Assembly (NCBI GenBank): GCA_935421135.1
Contig: OW285195.1
Location: 4,812,701 to 4,876,700 of the forward strand
DNA length: 64,000 bases
DNA from: Bugulina stolonifera
Lineage: Eukaryota > Bryozoa > Gymnolaemata > Cheilostomatida > Bugulidae
Direction: 5' to 3'
The translations under genes and the position numbers were made by a program. Below the pieces are notes generated by a model. The model saw nothing but the letters and a program-made list of their open reading frames with translations. It did not search any database and had not been told where the DNA came from. Below are positions 41,296 to 53,929 of the stretch, in pieces; positions within the stretch are counted from its first letter, which is position 1; each line of letters starts with the position of its first letter.

Positions 41296-42545
41296 TCTTT
41301 TATTTATTCTATTGCTACTATTGTGAAAAGTTTATTTAATATATTACATAAAGCTGACTTAACACATGCACACAACCTTTTATTCATTCTATTGCTACTA
41401 TTGTGAAAAGTTTATCTAATGTATAATATACACTGTCTTAACACATGCACACAGACTTCCTTGCTAATAACAGATATGACATACTCTTTTAAATATGTGT
41501 CTTTTATTCTTTCAATTGTGTTTTAACATGTGTACACAATCTTTTATTCATTCTATTGTCACCATTGTGAAAAGTTTATTTAATGCATTATATATGCTGA
41601 CTTAACACATGCACACGGTTCTTTGTTGTCAATACAATGTATATTATAGAAACAACCCTTCTTCCCATCAGTATATTTATAGCCGAGACTTTACACATTT
41701 CTTTATTAACAATGCAATGCACATCATAAACAAAACCTTCCGTAGTACTTCTTCTTATCGCTGAAACCAAGCCTTCCGTAGTACTTCTTCTTATCGCTAA
41801 TGAGAGCTATAGGCGAAGCGCAGCCGAATTCGCTCGTTTAGATCACAAGCTTTTCGAGTGGAGGGCTCGGGAGAAGCGGCGGGCCGCTGCCTAGTCGCTT
41901 GGCCCGGTGGATACGGGGCACCGGCGTCGCCTCCACGTGTACGGTCGGCGCCGCACGCAACGTGGGCGGACGCGGCTTGACCGCCTCAAACGATCGGTCG
42001 TTCGGGTGAGTGGGGGTTGCGGGGGGAGGGTGGGCGGCGGTGGAGGAGGGGTGGCGGTGATGACGGTGATGGCGGCGGCGGTGGTGGTGGTGGTGGCGGC
42101 GGCGGTGGTGGCGGTGGTGGTGGCGGCGGTGGTGGTGGTGGCGGCGGTGGCGGTGGCGGCGGTGGCGGCGGCGGTGGTGAGGGCGGTGGTGGTGGCGGCG
42201 GCGGTGGCGGTGGCGAGGGCGGTGGTGGCGGCGGCGGCGGTGGCAGTGGTGAGGACGGGACGAGGGCGGTGGCGGGGAGGAGAGAGGAGTGGGAGGTGGG
42301 GGAGGGGGAGGGGAGGAGGGTGGGAAGGAGGGAGGGAAGGGGTCGTGGCCGGGTTTGGGGTCAAGTGTGCAAATGTTTTTTCGACCAATCAGGAGGGGGG
42401 ATTTTGGGGTGACCTTGGCAAGGCCGTGTGCAAAATTTTTGTGCTCTTCTGTGATTGGTTGAAATCGGAAATACCGGCTTGTGATTGGTTGAAAACAGGG
42501 GTCAATGAGTGCGTGTCTGTCTAGAAGTGCACTGACTATACTACT
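41296..42545 (-). repeat. Right TIR of element C
   Basis: About 1.25 kb, the inverse of 33302-34498. The terminus is at 42545, followed by the CCTGTT duplication. GATAAGAAGAAGTACTACGG is present twice near 41740-41790. One base of the palindrome differs (CCTTGGCAAGGCC). Confidence 0.88.
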
Positions 42546-42551
42546 CCTGTT

Positions 42552-44929
42552 TCCCCAAGCACAACCAAGGAGCTAGGGCTATCTTTATTTCTCCAGTAAT
42601 GCACTTAGCAGAGGTTGACACTCAGATCTATCATTAGTATGGTGGTTGACTACAGTGACAGCACTAGTAGTTTATTATGTAACTATAACAGAACAGTGTT
42701 TCATAATATAAGGATCATGAATAGTGTACATGATAATATTCTATTCAACATTCCTTGGAAGTTTGCCAACATAATGTCAACTAACTACTGCAGTTCTATC
42801 AACTACCCACATCTGTATCACTGGGTAGATATACATGTATTATTGTTATTTGATTGTGTTAGAATAAGGAAATGTATGATTCATGGCTGACAGTTTTGGT
42901 ACTAAATATCTATACAACTGGTACTGTCAGTGTTACATGTATATAGTTTAGGCTTAGCTGCTTGTGTATGACTGTAATAAAGGGAACAAGGAACTAGTTT
43001 TCTGCCCAACTGTTACAACTAACTATATTTGTTATTGTTCATACTCTACTAGGTGCCCTCACCCCCCCCCCCCCCCCCCATGTTGCTGTACAGTGACCAT
43101 CAGATGAAAACAAAGCTGTTCTCATCATAATAATAGTACTTTAGAGCAATGCAATGTGTTTGTCATATTGTGGTGAAACAGCATCTGTGGCAATGGCCTC
43201 TCTGGGCTAACCACACTGACATTAACATTGTACTGTTCACTCTTTATGTAATGAGCAGAAGGTTACTTGGTCGACCTCTACCACCTTCCAAGCTCTTCCC
43301 ATACCAGTGGCCTATCGGCACTCTATGTAGCTATACTCAAAAACATTACAACATTATATCCGTAAACAGGAAAAAAGTCTGCCCTCAAAAATCAGAAATA
43401 CTTGTAGATTTTCCTTTATGGGCATAGTGCATCTTTGGTCAATACCAAATTATTTACAGCAAATATTTCATTTGCACATGCAAAAGACTTCCTGTGTTTA
43501 AAATATTTGAAATAAAGATAAAATTCAATATCATTGTACTATATACAACATGTAACCTCTGATTCTGATGGAGTAAGCTTGATTCTTGCTTGTACTTGTA
43601 GTAGTCTGAACAGACAAGGCACTAAGTTCCTATACTTAACACTACTACCGACTAGAGTTGTCTTCTATTATCAAGGAGAGCTCCACAATCTTTACTAGTG
43701 AGTAACTCAAGACTACTTGGATATGAGTACCTAGTCAGTGTCCTATATAATACATGTACATAAAACATTCAATGTCAATTCAATCGTGCTACTGTAAAAT
43801 CATTGAAAGAGTGTATGCAGTAGCAGTGAGAGGGCAGTTTCAATAAAAAGTTATTTTTATACACATAAGGTTTGTGACCTCAGTCTTTTTCAACTTTGAA
43901 CTGTTGTTTCCTATTTTAGGATAAAAAGGAATATTTCAAACAAATCTGGGAGACAACTCCTCAATCTACGTATTCTATGGGTTTTCACAGTTCACCTGAT
44001 CACTGAATGGACATCACTGATGACTGACAAGTGTTAGATTCTGTTATTGATGGTAGTTCTGTAACAATTCAAGAAAGGAGGAGACACGATACAGAGATCT
44101 AACAGTGAGTAGTTTTGGCTATAACATGTATTTAATTTACATAACATAAGTTTAATCAATTTGTCAGGCCCAATGGTTGTCAAATAAAAACAAAATTTTT
44201 AGATTGCTAAACTTAAGTGGGTAACTTCTCACTCAGACATGTCATGCTATGCATTGTAATAAAAAGATGAAAGGGTAAGTCCATGATGTCATGGTCAGTT
44301 AGCCGGTTTTTGACCGCCAGCTGGCTGGCATAATAAGGCCTGCGGTGTGGAAACCAAAACCACTAGAACTAGAACTGACAGTTTTAGTACTAAATATCTA
44401 TACAACTGATACTGTCAGTGTTATTTTGTGTATAATACCAGAGTGGTGATACCACATGACTAACCTCGCTAGGTTAGTGTGAAGTAAATTATCAGAGGTG
44501 ATAGGTGAGTCTAATTTTATGTACAGGGAGCACTAACTTTCCATTAATCTGACTTTCATCATTCTTCAAAATAAGGTATTTTATATCCTACTGGAGATAT
44601 TGCAATGAAAAGTACATGAATGGTAGTTGTAATATTTAAACTTGTATGATTTAGTAAATATGAGTCTTGGTTGATAGTGTTCATCCTAATGGGGTATTAA
44701 CTTTCAATTAAACTGACTTTTAATATTTCTAAAATGAAGTTTCCATTTGATGTTAGTTTATGCAAAGGTTTTTAGTTTGTCAATTGAGCAGGGATTGAAC
44801 TTCGCATCCATATTGTGGGAAATTCCGCATCCCGGTCTGGGGCTTGAATTGGTAGCCCTTAAGGCCTTCATGGCCTCTTTGCATCTTACGGCCCACAATA
44901 TTGCTTAGTCCAGTGGACAGAGGACATTA
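42552..44929. other. Spacer between elements C and D
   Basis: Unique AT-rich DNA without a recognisable gene. It contains a poly-C run (about 43063-43079) and the right copy of a diverged duplicate (43530-44220). Frames of 91-92 codons near 42615 and 43149 have no support. Confidence 0.55.
43530..44220. repeat. Diverged duplicate, right copy
   Basis: Counterpart of 31850-32580, in the same orientation. Its presence on both sides of C shows the host locus was duplicated or expanded before the elements arrived. Confidence 0.45.
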
Positions 44930-44935
44930 CCAGCC

Positions 44936-46170
44936 AGTAGTATAGTCAGTGCACGTCTAGACAGACACGCACTCATTGACCCCTGTTTTCAACCAATCAC
45001 AAGCCGGTATTTCCGATTTCAACCAATCACAGAAGAGCACAAAAATTTTGCACACGACCTTGCCAAGGTCACCCCAAAATCCCCCCTCCTGATTGGTCGA
45101 AAAAACATTTGCACACTTGACCCCGAACCCGGCCACGACCCCTTCCCTCCCTCCTTCCCGCCCACCTCCCCTCCCCCTCCCCCGCCTCCCACTCCTCCCT
45201 CCTCCCCGCCACCGCCCTCGTCCCGTCCTCACCACCGCCGTCGCCGCCGCCGCCACCACCGCCCTCACCACCGCCGTCGCCGCCGCCACCACCACCGCCC
45301 TCACCACCGCCGCCGCCACCGCCGCCACCGCCGCCACCGCCGCCACCGCCGTCGCCGCCACCACCACCACCGCCGCCACCGCCACCGCCACCACCGCCGC
45401 CGCCACCACCACCACCGCCGCCGCCGCCGCCATCACCGTCATCACCGCCACCCCTCCTCCACCGCCGCCCACCCTCCCCCCGCAACCCCCACTCACCCGA
45501 ACGACCGATCGTTTGAGGCGGTCAAGCCGCGTCCGCCCACGTTGCGTGCGGCGCCGACCGTACACGTGGAGGCGACGCCGATGCCCCGTATCCACCGGGC
45601 CAAGCGACTAGGCAGCGGCCCGCCGCTTCTCCCGAGCCCTCCACTCGAAAAGCTTGTGATCTAAACGAGCGAATTCGGCTGCGCTTCGCCTATAACTCTC
45701 GTTAGCGATAAGAAGAAGTACTACGGAAGGCTTGGTTTATGATGTGCATCGCATTGTTAATAAAGAAATGTGTAAAGTCTTGGCTATAAATACACTGATG
45801 GGAAGAAGGGTTGGTTCTATGATATACATTGTATTGACAATAAAGAAACGTGTGCATGTGTTAAGTCAGCATATATAATACATTAAATAAACTTTCCGCA
45901 ATGGTGACAATAGAATGAATAAAAGATTGTGTACACGTGTTGAAACACAATTGAAAGAATAAAAGACACATATTTAAAAGAGTATGTCATATCTGTTATT
46001 AGCAAGAAAGTCTGTGTGCATGTGTTAAGACAGTGTATATCATACATTAGATAAACTTTTCACAATAGTAGCAATAGAATAAATAAAAGGTTGTGTGCAT
46101 GTGTTAAGTCAGCATTATGTAATATATTAAATAAACTTCACAATAGTAGCAATAGAATAAATAAAAGAGG
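44936..46170 (+). repeat. Left TIR of element D
   Basis: About 1.24 kb, organised as in C, with the palindrome GACCTTGCCAAGGTC intact near 45056 and a longer CCN tract. The inner AT-rich part carries the inward AATAAA series. Confidence 0.88.
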
Positions 46171-46184
46171 GGTTTAGGTACTTA

Positions 46185-47629
46185 TTACTCATCTTCATCA
46201 GAAGTTGTAGGAGCTATAATGTTTACGACTTCGGTCTCAGCATACTCTAATTGATATGCTCCAGCTCCAAACTCTTGACACAGTCTTACCTACAAGATGA
46301 TTTTAGTTTTTTACTCAGACGAATATCACTCAAGGTGGACAAAGCAAGAAATCTATACTTCTTTATGTTGTTGGTCCCTTACCATATCTGCTGATTTGTA
46401 GAGGTGAGCTAGTTGTTGAGGAGTTTCACTTTTGTAGTTACGAACTTCAGAATCAGCTCCCAATCTTAGACATGTATGTAGACATTCGTAGTCTTCATTC
46501 TCTATGGCAATGTGAGATGGGGCGTATCCATCTCCCATTCGCTATAATATCAAACAAGAGAATAGAATTAAACTCCCCATCTAACTTATCAATTCGATCT
46601 ACTCTACTTTTATTCCACTGTAATGTATTCACTTACCCTCATATCTAAGTCAGCCCGAGTATTTTTTTTTAGTACTTTTAGTGCCTCTCTATGCTTGCTG
46701 CTATGCGCTGTTTCAACAATGAGGTGGACTACACTCCTTCCATCATGATTGTAGCTCTGTACATTGTCTTGGGGAAGTGATTTGTAAGGAACTCTGAAGT
46801 ATGGATGCTTTACTTCTGCTCTGGTCAAACTTGTGGTTAGAGCATGAATAACCTTAGCTCTACCCAGACGTGCAGCAATGTGAAGGGGGGTGTCACCTTC
46901 CAAATAAACATTAGCAATATAGATAAGTATCGAATTGTTACAAGTTTTGCAATACTATATTTTTTAACAAGCAATGCATGCAAACATTGGTGCTATAAAA
47001 CACTAACCCCAAGCATCGGCTATTGCTCCATCCGCTCCCCTTGTGATGATGAGGCGAATTAGTGAATCCGAACAATAAGACTGTACAGTTAGGTGAAGTA
47101 ACGTCTGCCGATTCGCATTCTTTGTATTCAGTTGTTTGTGACTCCTCGCAACAAATACCGCGAGTGCAATGGCTCTCTCATCTCTATCTCGGGCTGCTTC
47201 TAATACCTCACTACATCATTTAGCATGATATTTGTTTTTCACATAGTTGAGAGGTAGTTATATGGGAAATTTGTCTATCATATTTTATTTTGATCATAAA
47301 ATACAATACGAAACAAAAAAAAAAAAATAGTTTGAAGTATGTATAACTTACAACTCTTCATCCTTTCCATCTTGCTCCCAAAAGATAGAACGAATTTCTT
47401 CTAGTAACTGTGTGCTAAGCTTATTACGAATATCGGTTAAAGGATCCCATTTCTGCCAGTCTAGAGGTAAGTTTTTTTGGAGAAAGAGCTCAGACACCCC
47501 CTCAAATAAGTCTTTATTCTCATACTTGCTTTGTTCTGTACATCTTTCCACTGTTACCTTCATCAGCTCTTGGTTTATAGGAGTCATTAGCTTGTTGCTA
47601 TACTCGCTTGATCCATACCCACTTTCCAT
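46185..47629 (-). CDS. IkB-like ankyrin-repeat protein, element D
   Basis: Same five-exon structure as in C: 47352-47629, 47008-47210, 46637-46896, 46383-46541, 46185-46289, with all frames and splice sites kept (334 aa). The exon 3 and exon 4 reading frames are identical to C, and exon 1 shows a few substitutions (KVTVERC for KITVERC). The N-terminal ESGYGS is preserved. An intact second copy, inserted independently, argues that the gene is functional cargo rather than a chance passenger. Confidence 0.82.
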
Positions 47630-47774
47630 GTTATTTGTGTGCTAACCCTCTTTAATTTCTATTAAGAACAGACTGGAGCTAGAAAGAGTTAACTAAAATA
47701 CTGTTTCCACCTCTCTTTATATAGTGAATAAAAAGATACAAATAAAGCTGATTGGCTAACAGCATATACATTGG

Positions 47775-49569
47775 AGCGCATTGTAAACACATCAGAGTGC
47801 ATCGAATCACATCGGGAAAGATCAAAAACACATAGGGAAACATCGAAACACATCGGGAAAGGTCGAAAACACATCGGGGGAGGTCGAAAACACATCGGGA
47901 CACATCGAATCACATCGGGGGAGGTCGAAAACACATCGGGACACATCGAATCACATCGGGGGAGGTCGAAAACACATCGGGACACATCGAATCACATCGG
48001 GGGAGGTCGAAAACGCATCGAATCCCATCGGGGGAGGTCGAAATCACATCGGGGGAGGTCGAAAACACATCGGGGGTGGTCGAAAACACATCGGGACACA
48101 TCGAATCACATCGGGGGAGGTCGAAAACACATCGAATCACATCGGGGGAGGTCGGAAACACATCGAATCACATCGGGGGAGGTCGAAAACACATCGAATC
48201 ACATCGGGGGAGGTCGAAAACACATCGAATCACATCGGGGGAGGTCGAAAACACATCGAATCACATCGGGGGAGGTCGGAAACACATCGAATCACATCGG
48301 GGGAGGTCGAAAACACATCGAATCACATCGGGGGAGGTCGAAAACACATCGAGACACATCGAATCACATCGAGGGAGGTCGAAAACACATCGAATCACAT
48401 CGGGGGAGGTCGAAAACACATCGAATTACATCGGGGGAGGTCGAAAACACATCGGGGGAGGTCGAAAACACATCGAATCACATCGGGGGAGGTCGAAAAC
48501 ACATCGAGACACATCGAATCACATCGGGGGAGGTCGAAAACACATCGAATCACATCGGGGGAGGTCGAAAACACATCGAGACACATTGAATCACATCGGG
48601 GGAGGTCGAAAACACATCGAATCCCATCGGGAGAGGTCGAAATCACATCGGGGGAGGTCGAAAACACATCGGGGGTGGTCGAAAACACATCGGGGGAGGT
48701 CGGAAACACATCGAATCACATCGGGGGAGGTCGAAAACACATCGAATCACATCGGGGGAGGTCGAAAACACATCGAATCACATCGGGGGAGGTCGAAAAC
48801 ACATCGAATCACATCGGGCGAGGTCGAAAACACATCGGGACACATCGAATCACATCGAGGGAGGTCGAAAACACATCGAATCACATCGGGGGAGGTCGAA
48901 AACACATCGAATTACATCGGAGGAGGTCGAAAACACATCGGGGGAGGTCGAAAACACATCGAATCACATCGGGGGAGGTCGAAAACACATCGAGACACAT
49001 CGAATCACATCGGGGGAGGTCGAAAACACATCGAATCACATCGGGGGAGGTCGAAAACACATCGAGACACATCGAATCACATCGGGGGAGGTCGAAAACA
49101 CATTGAATCACATCGGGGAAGGTCGAAAACACATCGGGACACATCGAAACACATCGGGGGAGGTCAAAAACACATCGGGTTACATCGGGGAAGGTCGAAA
49201 ACACATCGAGACACATCGAATCACATCGGGGGAGGTCAAAAACACATCGGGGGAGGTAAAAAACACATCGGGTTACATCGGGTTACATCGGGTTACATCG
49301 GGTTACATCGGGTTACATCGGGTTACATCGGGTTACATCGGGGAAGGTCGAAAACACATCGGGACACATCGAATCACATCGGGGGAGGTCGAAAACACAT
49401 CGAGACACATCGAATCACATCGGGGGAGGTCGAAAACACATCGGGGAGGTCGAAAACACATCGGGTTACATCGGGTTACATCGGGTTACATCGGGTTACA
49501 TCGGGTTACATCGGGTTACATCGGGTTACATCGGGTTACATCGGGTTACATCGAATCACATCGGGATGC
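47775..49569. repeat. Phased TCG array of element D (1.8 kb)
   Basis: The same vocabulary of 10- and 11-bp TCG words as C but in a different order and number, with larger TCGGGTTACA blocks (49268-49335 and 49462-49553). It lies between the ankyrin promoter (TATATAAAG on the minus strand near 47716-47724) and the Cys/His promoter. Plus-strand frames of up to 502 codons are treated as by-products. Confidence 0.93.
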
Positions 49570-49736
49570 AATAAATCAGACTAAAAAAAGGCACATCACT
49601 TCTGATTGGACAGAGATTTCCATAAAAGCAAGTGTGAGAGAGGATTTTTATCATTACCACTCAACCACCTAGTAAAGACTTGCAACTCTGTGGATATTTA
49701 CTGATTTCTCTGAATAAACATCACTCAACAATTAAT
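49570..49736 (+). promoter_or_regulatory. Promoter and 5' UTR of the Cys/His gene, element D
   Basis: The ATTGGACAG box and CCATAAAAGC are conserved with C, and the ATG is at 49737. Confidence 0.6.
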
Positions 49737-52700
49737 ATGGTGAGTAAACTTATTTTAATACGTATTTTAGTATGAATTTACTCATTTGAGTTAACATTGG
49801 GAGTAATTCTATTTTAGTAGTGATATAATACTCCCTTGGTATGACTAGAGCTTAGAAACTTTGTAAGCTTATGTATTAAACTGTTTTGATTCTCAACATG
49901 AGAGCAAGTATGTAGAGATCTGATCTGTCTATACTACAATTTGTGTGACCGGAGCTTAGAAGCTTTATATGTGGTGAGATTTTTTTCAATATGAGTAGTT
50001 ATACCACTAGTAGTGTAATAAGTATCAAAACAGTTTATTACCACTTGTACTGGCTATACTAGTACATCCTAGCTATTTTAATATGTATTTTAATATGAAC
50101 TTACTCATTTGAGTTAACATTGGGGCTAATTATATTTTAGTAGTGGTATAATTCTCCTTTGGTATGTCCAGGGCTTAGAAACTTTGTAAGCTTATATATT
50201 AAACTGTTTTGATTCTCAACATGAAAGCATGTGTGTAGAGATCTGCTCTGTCTATACTACAATTAGTGTGACCATAGCTTAGAAGCTTTATAAGTGGTGA
50301 GATTTATTTTCAATATGAGTAGTTATACCACTAGTAGGGTAATAAGTATCAAAACAGTTTATTACCACTTGTACTGACTATACTTGTACATCCTAGCAAA
50401 GAAGTATATTATCAAGTGTAGCCTATACTCTACATCCAAGACTATACTGTACTAAAGTGGTCTATCACAATACTTGGGGTGGACTTGCTGCTAAAAAGAT
50501 TAACTGGATAATTCTAATGAATAGGTCTGCACTAAAGTGATTTATTACACTACTTGGGATGAGCTTGTTGCTAAAAAGATTAACTGGATAATTCTAATAA
50601 ATAGGTCTGCACTAAAGTGATTTATTACACTACTTGGGATGAACTTGTTGCTAAAAAGATTAACTGATTAATTCTAATAAATAGATCTGCACTAACACAA
50701 GAGTAATTTATCTCTCTGTTTGGGAGGAGCTTACCATCAGAAAGACTCAATTGGTTGAAAAACACATAAAAAGTAAGGGGTGGTATTTTTGGTTTTTTTT
50801 CTGTCTTATACTGATTATTCACTTCAAAATTAATTCTTGCTAACACATGTTCTGTTTATCTGTTCTTGTTTCTATTCCCCAGTGACTATGGTGAGTTGGT
50901 GGTTTTATCCACACAGTTAAGGCTTTAGTATATATTATTACTTGTTATTTTACTTGCCTATGTTATTCATTCTAAAAGTAGTTGTTATCAGTATTCTTAT
51001 TCTCTTGCTCAATAACTATAGGGATTAGTATTTTTGTATGCTTGACTTGTACACTACCACTATGCTCATGTTTCCTATATATTTTTATTCATTCTTATTT
51101 TCTTTGTTTAGTAACTATGTTGCATTAGTAGTTCCGTTTACTTGACTTATGCTTTGGTATATGTTTATTACTCTACATATACTTACAGGCTTCTACATCT
51201 AAATATCAAAGAAAGAAATATATAAGAAAAATTAAAACATCAAAAAAAGGTACGAAGTATATGATTACGTATGACTCGGAAGACAGAAGACGAATCTCGA
51301 GGAAAAGAATCCCATCTCCAGAAATGGTTAGTCTATTATCTTATTTGTTCACACATGCATTACACCTTCAATCCACTATGGTGTTGGGTTTCTAAGATGT
51401 CAAAGGAGATTACTGACATTTCTGCAGAAGTACATGTTAGTTACACATAATGATGATGTACTTTTTTATACTATAAGCCTCTTACCATGTCTAGAATGTC
51501 AAAAGAGACTACTTCCTTTTTAAAACCAGATGTTAATTAGTCATAGTATGATTTTCTCTAATTCTATAAGTCTCTTACCATGTCTAAGATGTTAAAGATT
51601 AGTGATATTTTTATTATAAGTATTGCACTTTCTTTCTTATGTATTATTTTTATCAATAAGACACTTTTTTTTTCTTTTCTTATGTGAAAAAATATAACAT
51701 AAATTACAACTGATTTTCTTATGTTGATGATGTATTTCTCTTTATGTGAGTAAATAGACAGGCTTTAGTAGACTTGCTTAGTACTTAGAGTGCTAGTTTT
51801 TTCATCAAATTCTTCAAAAACCATATATTGCAAATAACTATGTTAATGTAGTTTGTTAATTAGTCACTGCACATTTTATTTACATTATAGAATGAAAAAG
51901 AAACAGATCTAGGGGAAGAAGAGATTGCTTTATTTGAACAATGTGGGGGAGTAGATGGCTTCGAGATAGGTAAGAATGATTTAGTATCTATTTGTATATT
52001 TAGAATCTTTTTTTTTTTTTTTCTGATTTACAAGTAAGTCATATGTTCTCTCTCACTTATTCTTGTTATTTTCTTTCTTTTTTAGGACTCAGAGCAAAGT
52101 CGTTATGTAAGGGGGGTCTAAGATTCTATGTCTTTGTTAGTGATGAGACGAAAAGAAGACTGGAGATGTCACTAACAAAGCCATTTGAATCGGATGACCC
52201 CTGTTTTTTATGCAATAAGAATGTTGGGCACCGACGAGGTGTCCACATTCAACAACATTTTTTGTTCCGAATCTGTTTTTGCTATCACATAACAGTGGAT
52301 GATGAGGGGATGAATAGACACTACAACTTTCCATCTAATCATCATATTGATGGAAAGCCCTGTCACCGACACATCTCCTTCAACACACGCTTTCTAACAG
52401 ATATCTATTCATTAAAAAAGACCATATCCTTTTTGCAAAGGGTCACTGGTCACTCTCCACCTTCCAAAATACTCATCCCCGCATACACTCCAACAACTGT
52501 TGGTGGGGTAGTATACCCTCCCTTCTTTAAGGGGGTGTCTACTACTCCATTCTCTTTAAAGTCTGGGGTGTGCTCTTCACAATTTCCTCTCCCTTCTCAC
52601 CATCATTTTGATTCAGATGCTTCTTCCATCAGTAACTCTCTTACTAATGGAGACATTACCATCTCTACTTCTTCTCTTACAACTACTACTATTACTACTA

Positions 52701-53380
52701 CTCCTTCTACTACTTCTTTTCCTCCACTCTTTTCTTCACATACACCCTCTCATTCTCCTGAAAGATCTGTAAAGTCTGGGGTGTGCTCTTCACAATTTCC
52801 TCTCCCTTCTCACCATCATTTTGATTCAGATGCTTCTTCCATCAGTAACTCTCTTACTAATGGAGACATTACCACCTCTACTTCTTCTCTTACAACTACT
52901 ACTATTACTACTACCATTACTACCACTCCTTCTACTGCTTCTTTTCCCCCACTCTTTTCTTCACATTCACCCTCTCATTCTCCTGAAAGATTTGATGATA
53001 CAGTTACCACTGTTTCGATACCTACTTCTACTCCCACCTCTTCACCTGCTCCACTCTTTTTCTTAGATTCACCCTCTTTTTCTCTTGGAAGGTCTAATAA
53101 TACAATTACTAGTCTTTCAATACCTACTTTTATTACTACTTCTACTACTACCACTTCTTCCTTTTCTTTAGCTTCACCCTCTCTTTCTTTTGGAAGAGAG
53201 CTACTTAGCTTGCAATCTCCTTCTTGTTCGTCTGAACTCAATCTTAATACCCCCACCACTATTACCCCCATAGAAGAGGAGACTGTCAGTGACATTTTTC
53301 ATCTCAAGAAGAATGGGTATCACAGAGAGGTAATAGCACAAGCTGAAGCTTACCTTCGAGTCAGTGAAGAAAAGCTCTAA
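49737..53380 (+). CDS. Unrecognised Cys/His-rich protein, element D
   Basis: Exons: ATG 49737-49739, 51189-51326, 51891-51969, 52086-53380 (1515 coding bases, 504 aa). The splice sites are the same as in C. The basic N-terminus, Cys/His region and duplicated KSGVCSSQF unit are all kept. Compared with C, 22 residues (an ELVDRSRLPP...-type segment) are missing near the C-terminus by an in-frame deletion, which leaves the terminal helix. Intron 1 is about 780 bp longer and contains three copies of a roughly 90-bp TTAACTGGATAATTCTAAT repeat (about 50440-50690). Confidence 0.7.
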
Positions 53381-53929
53381 TCATCTTTTCTTTTTTCTCC
53401 CACTCTCTCTCTCTCTGTAGTGTCTCATTCCCTCTGCATTTACTTTTATGTGATATCAAATCAGTGAGGATTTTTTTTTTTTTAAATTATTTTTTAAATT
53501 ATTATATAATGGTATTCTAACACTTATACACATCCTTTTATACATTCTATTGCTACTTTTGTAAAAAAGTTTATTTAATGTATTATATGTGCTGACTTAA
53601 CACATGCACACAGCTGTCTCTTGCTATAATAGCTATGACATACTCCTTTACATATGTGTCTTTTATTCTTTCAATTGTGTTTAAATCATATTATAATGAT
53701 ATTTCAACATGTGTACACAATCTTTATTTATTCTATTGCTACTATTGTGAAAAGTTTATTTAATGTATTATATATGCTGCCCTTAACACATGTACACAGA
53801 CTTTTCTTGCTAACAATAGCTATGACATACTCCTTTACATATGTAGCTTTTTTATTCATTCTATTGCTAGTGTTGTAAAAAGTGTATTTAATGTATTACA
53901 TAATGCTGACTTAACACATATACTCAATC
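53381..53929. repeat. AT-rich 3' flank with roughly 75-bp repeats, element D
   Basis: The same organisation as 40782-41295 in C, with small insertions and deletions. Confidence 0.65.

Larger units (their letters stand above)
33302..42545. mobile_element. Polinton-ended cargo element C (IkB-like segment)
   Basis: 9244 bp between AGTAGTATAG at 33302 and CTATACTACT at 42545, flanked by CCTGTT at 33296-33301 and 42546-42551. The tips, CCAAT boxes, palindrome, CCN tract and GC block are those of A and B, but no capsid, protease, ATPase, integrase or polymerase gene is present. The interior carries two divergent intron-containing genes around a phased TCG array. The intact termini and target duplication imply integration by a Polinton integrase supplied in trans, such as that of B. 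Confidence 0.9.
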
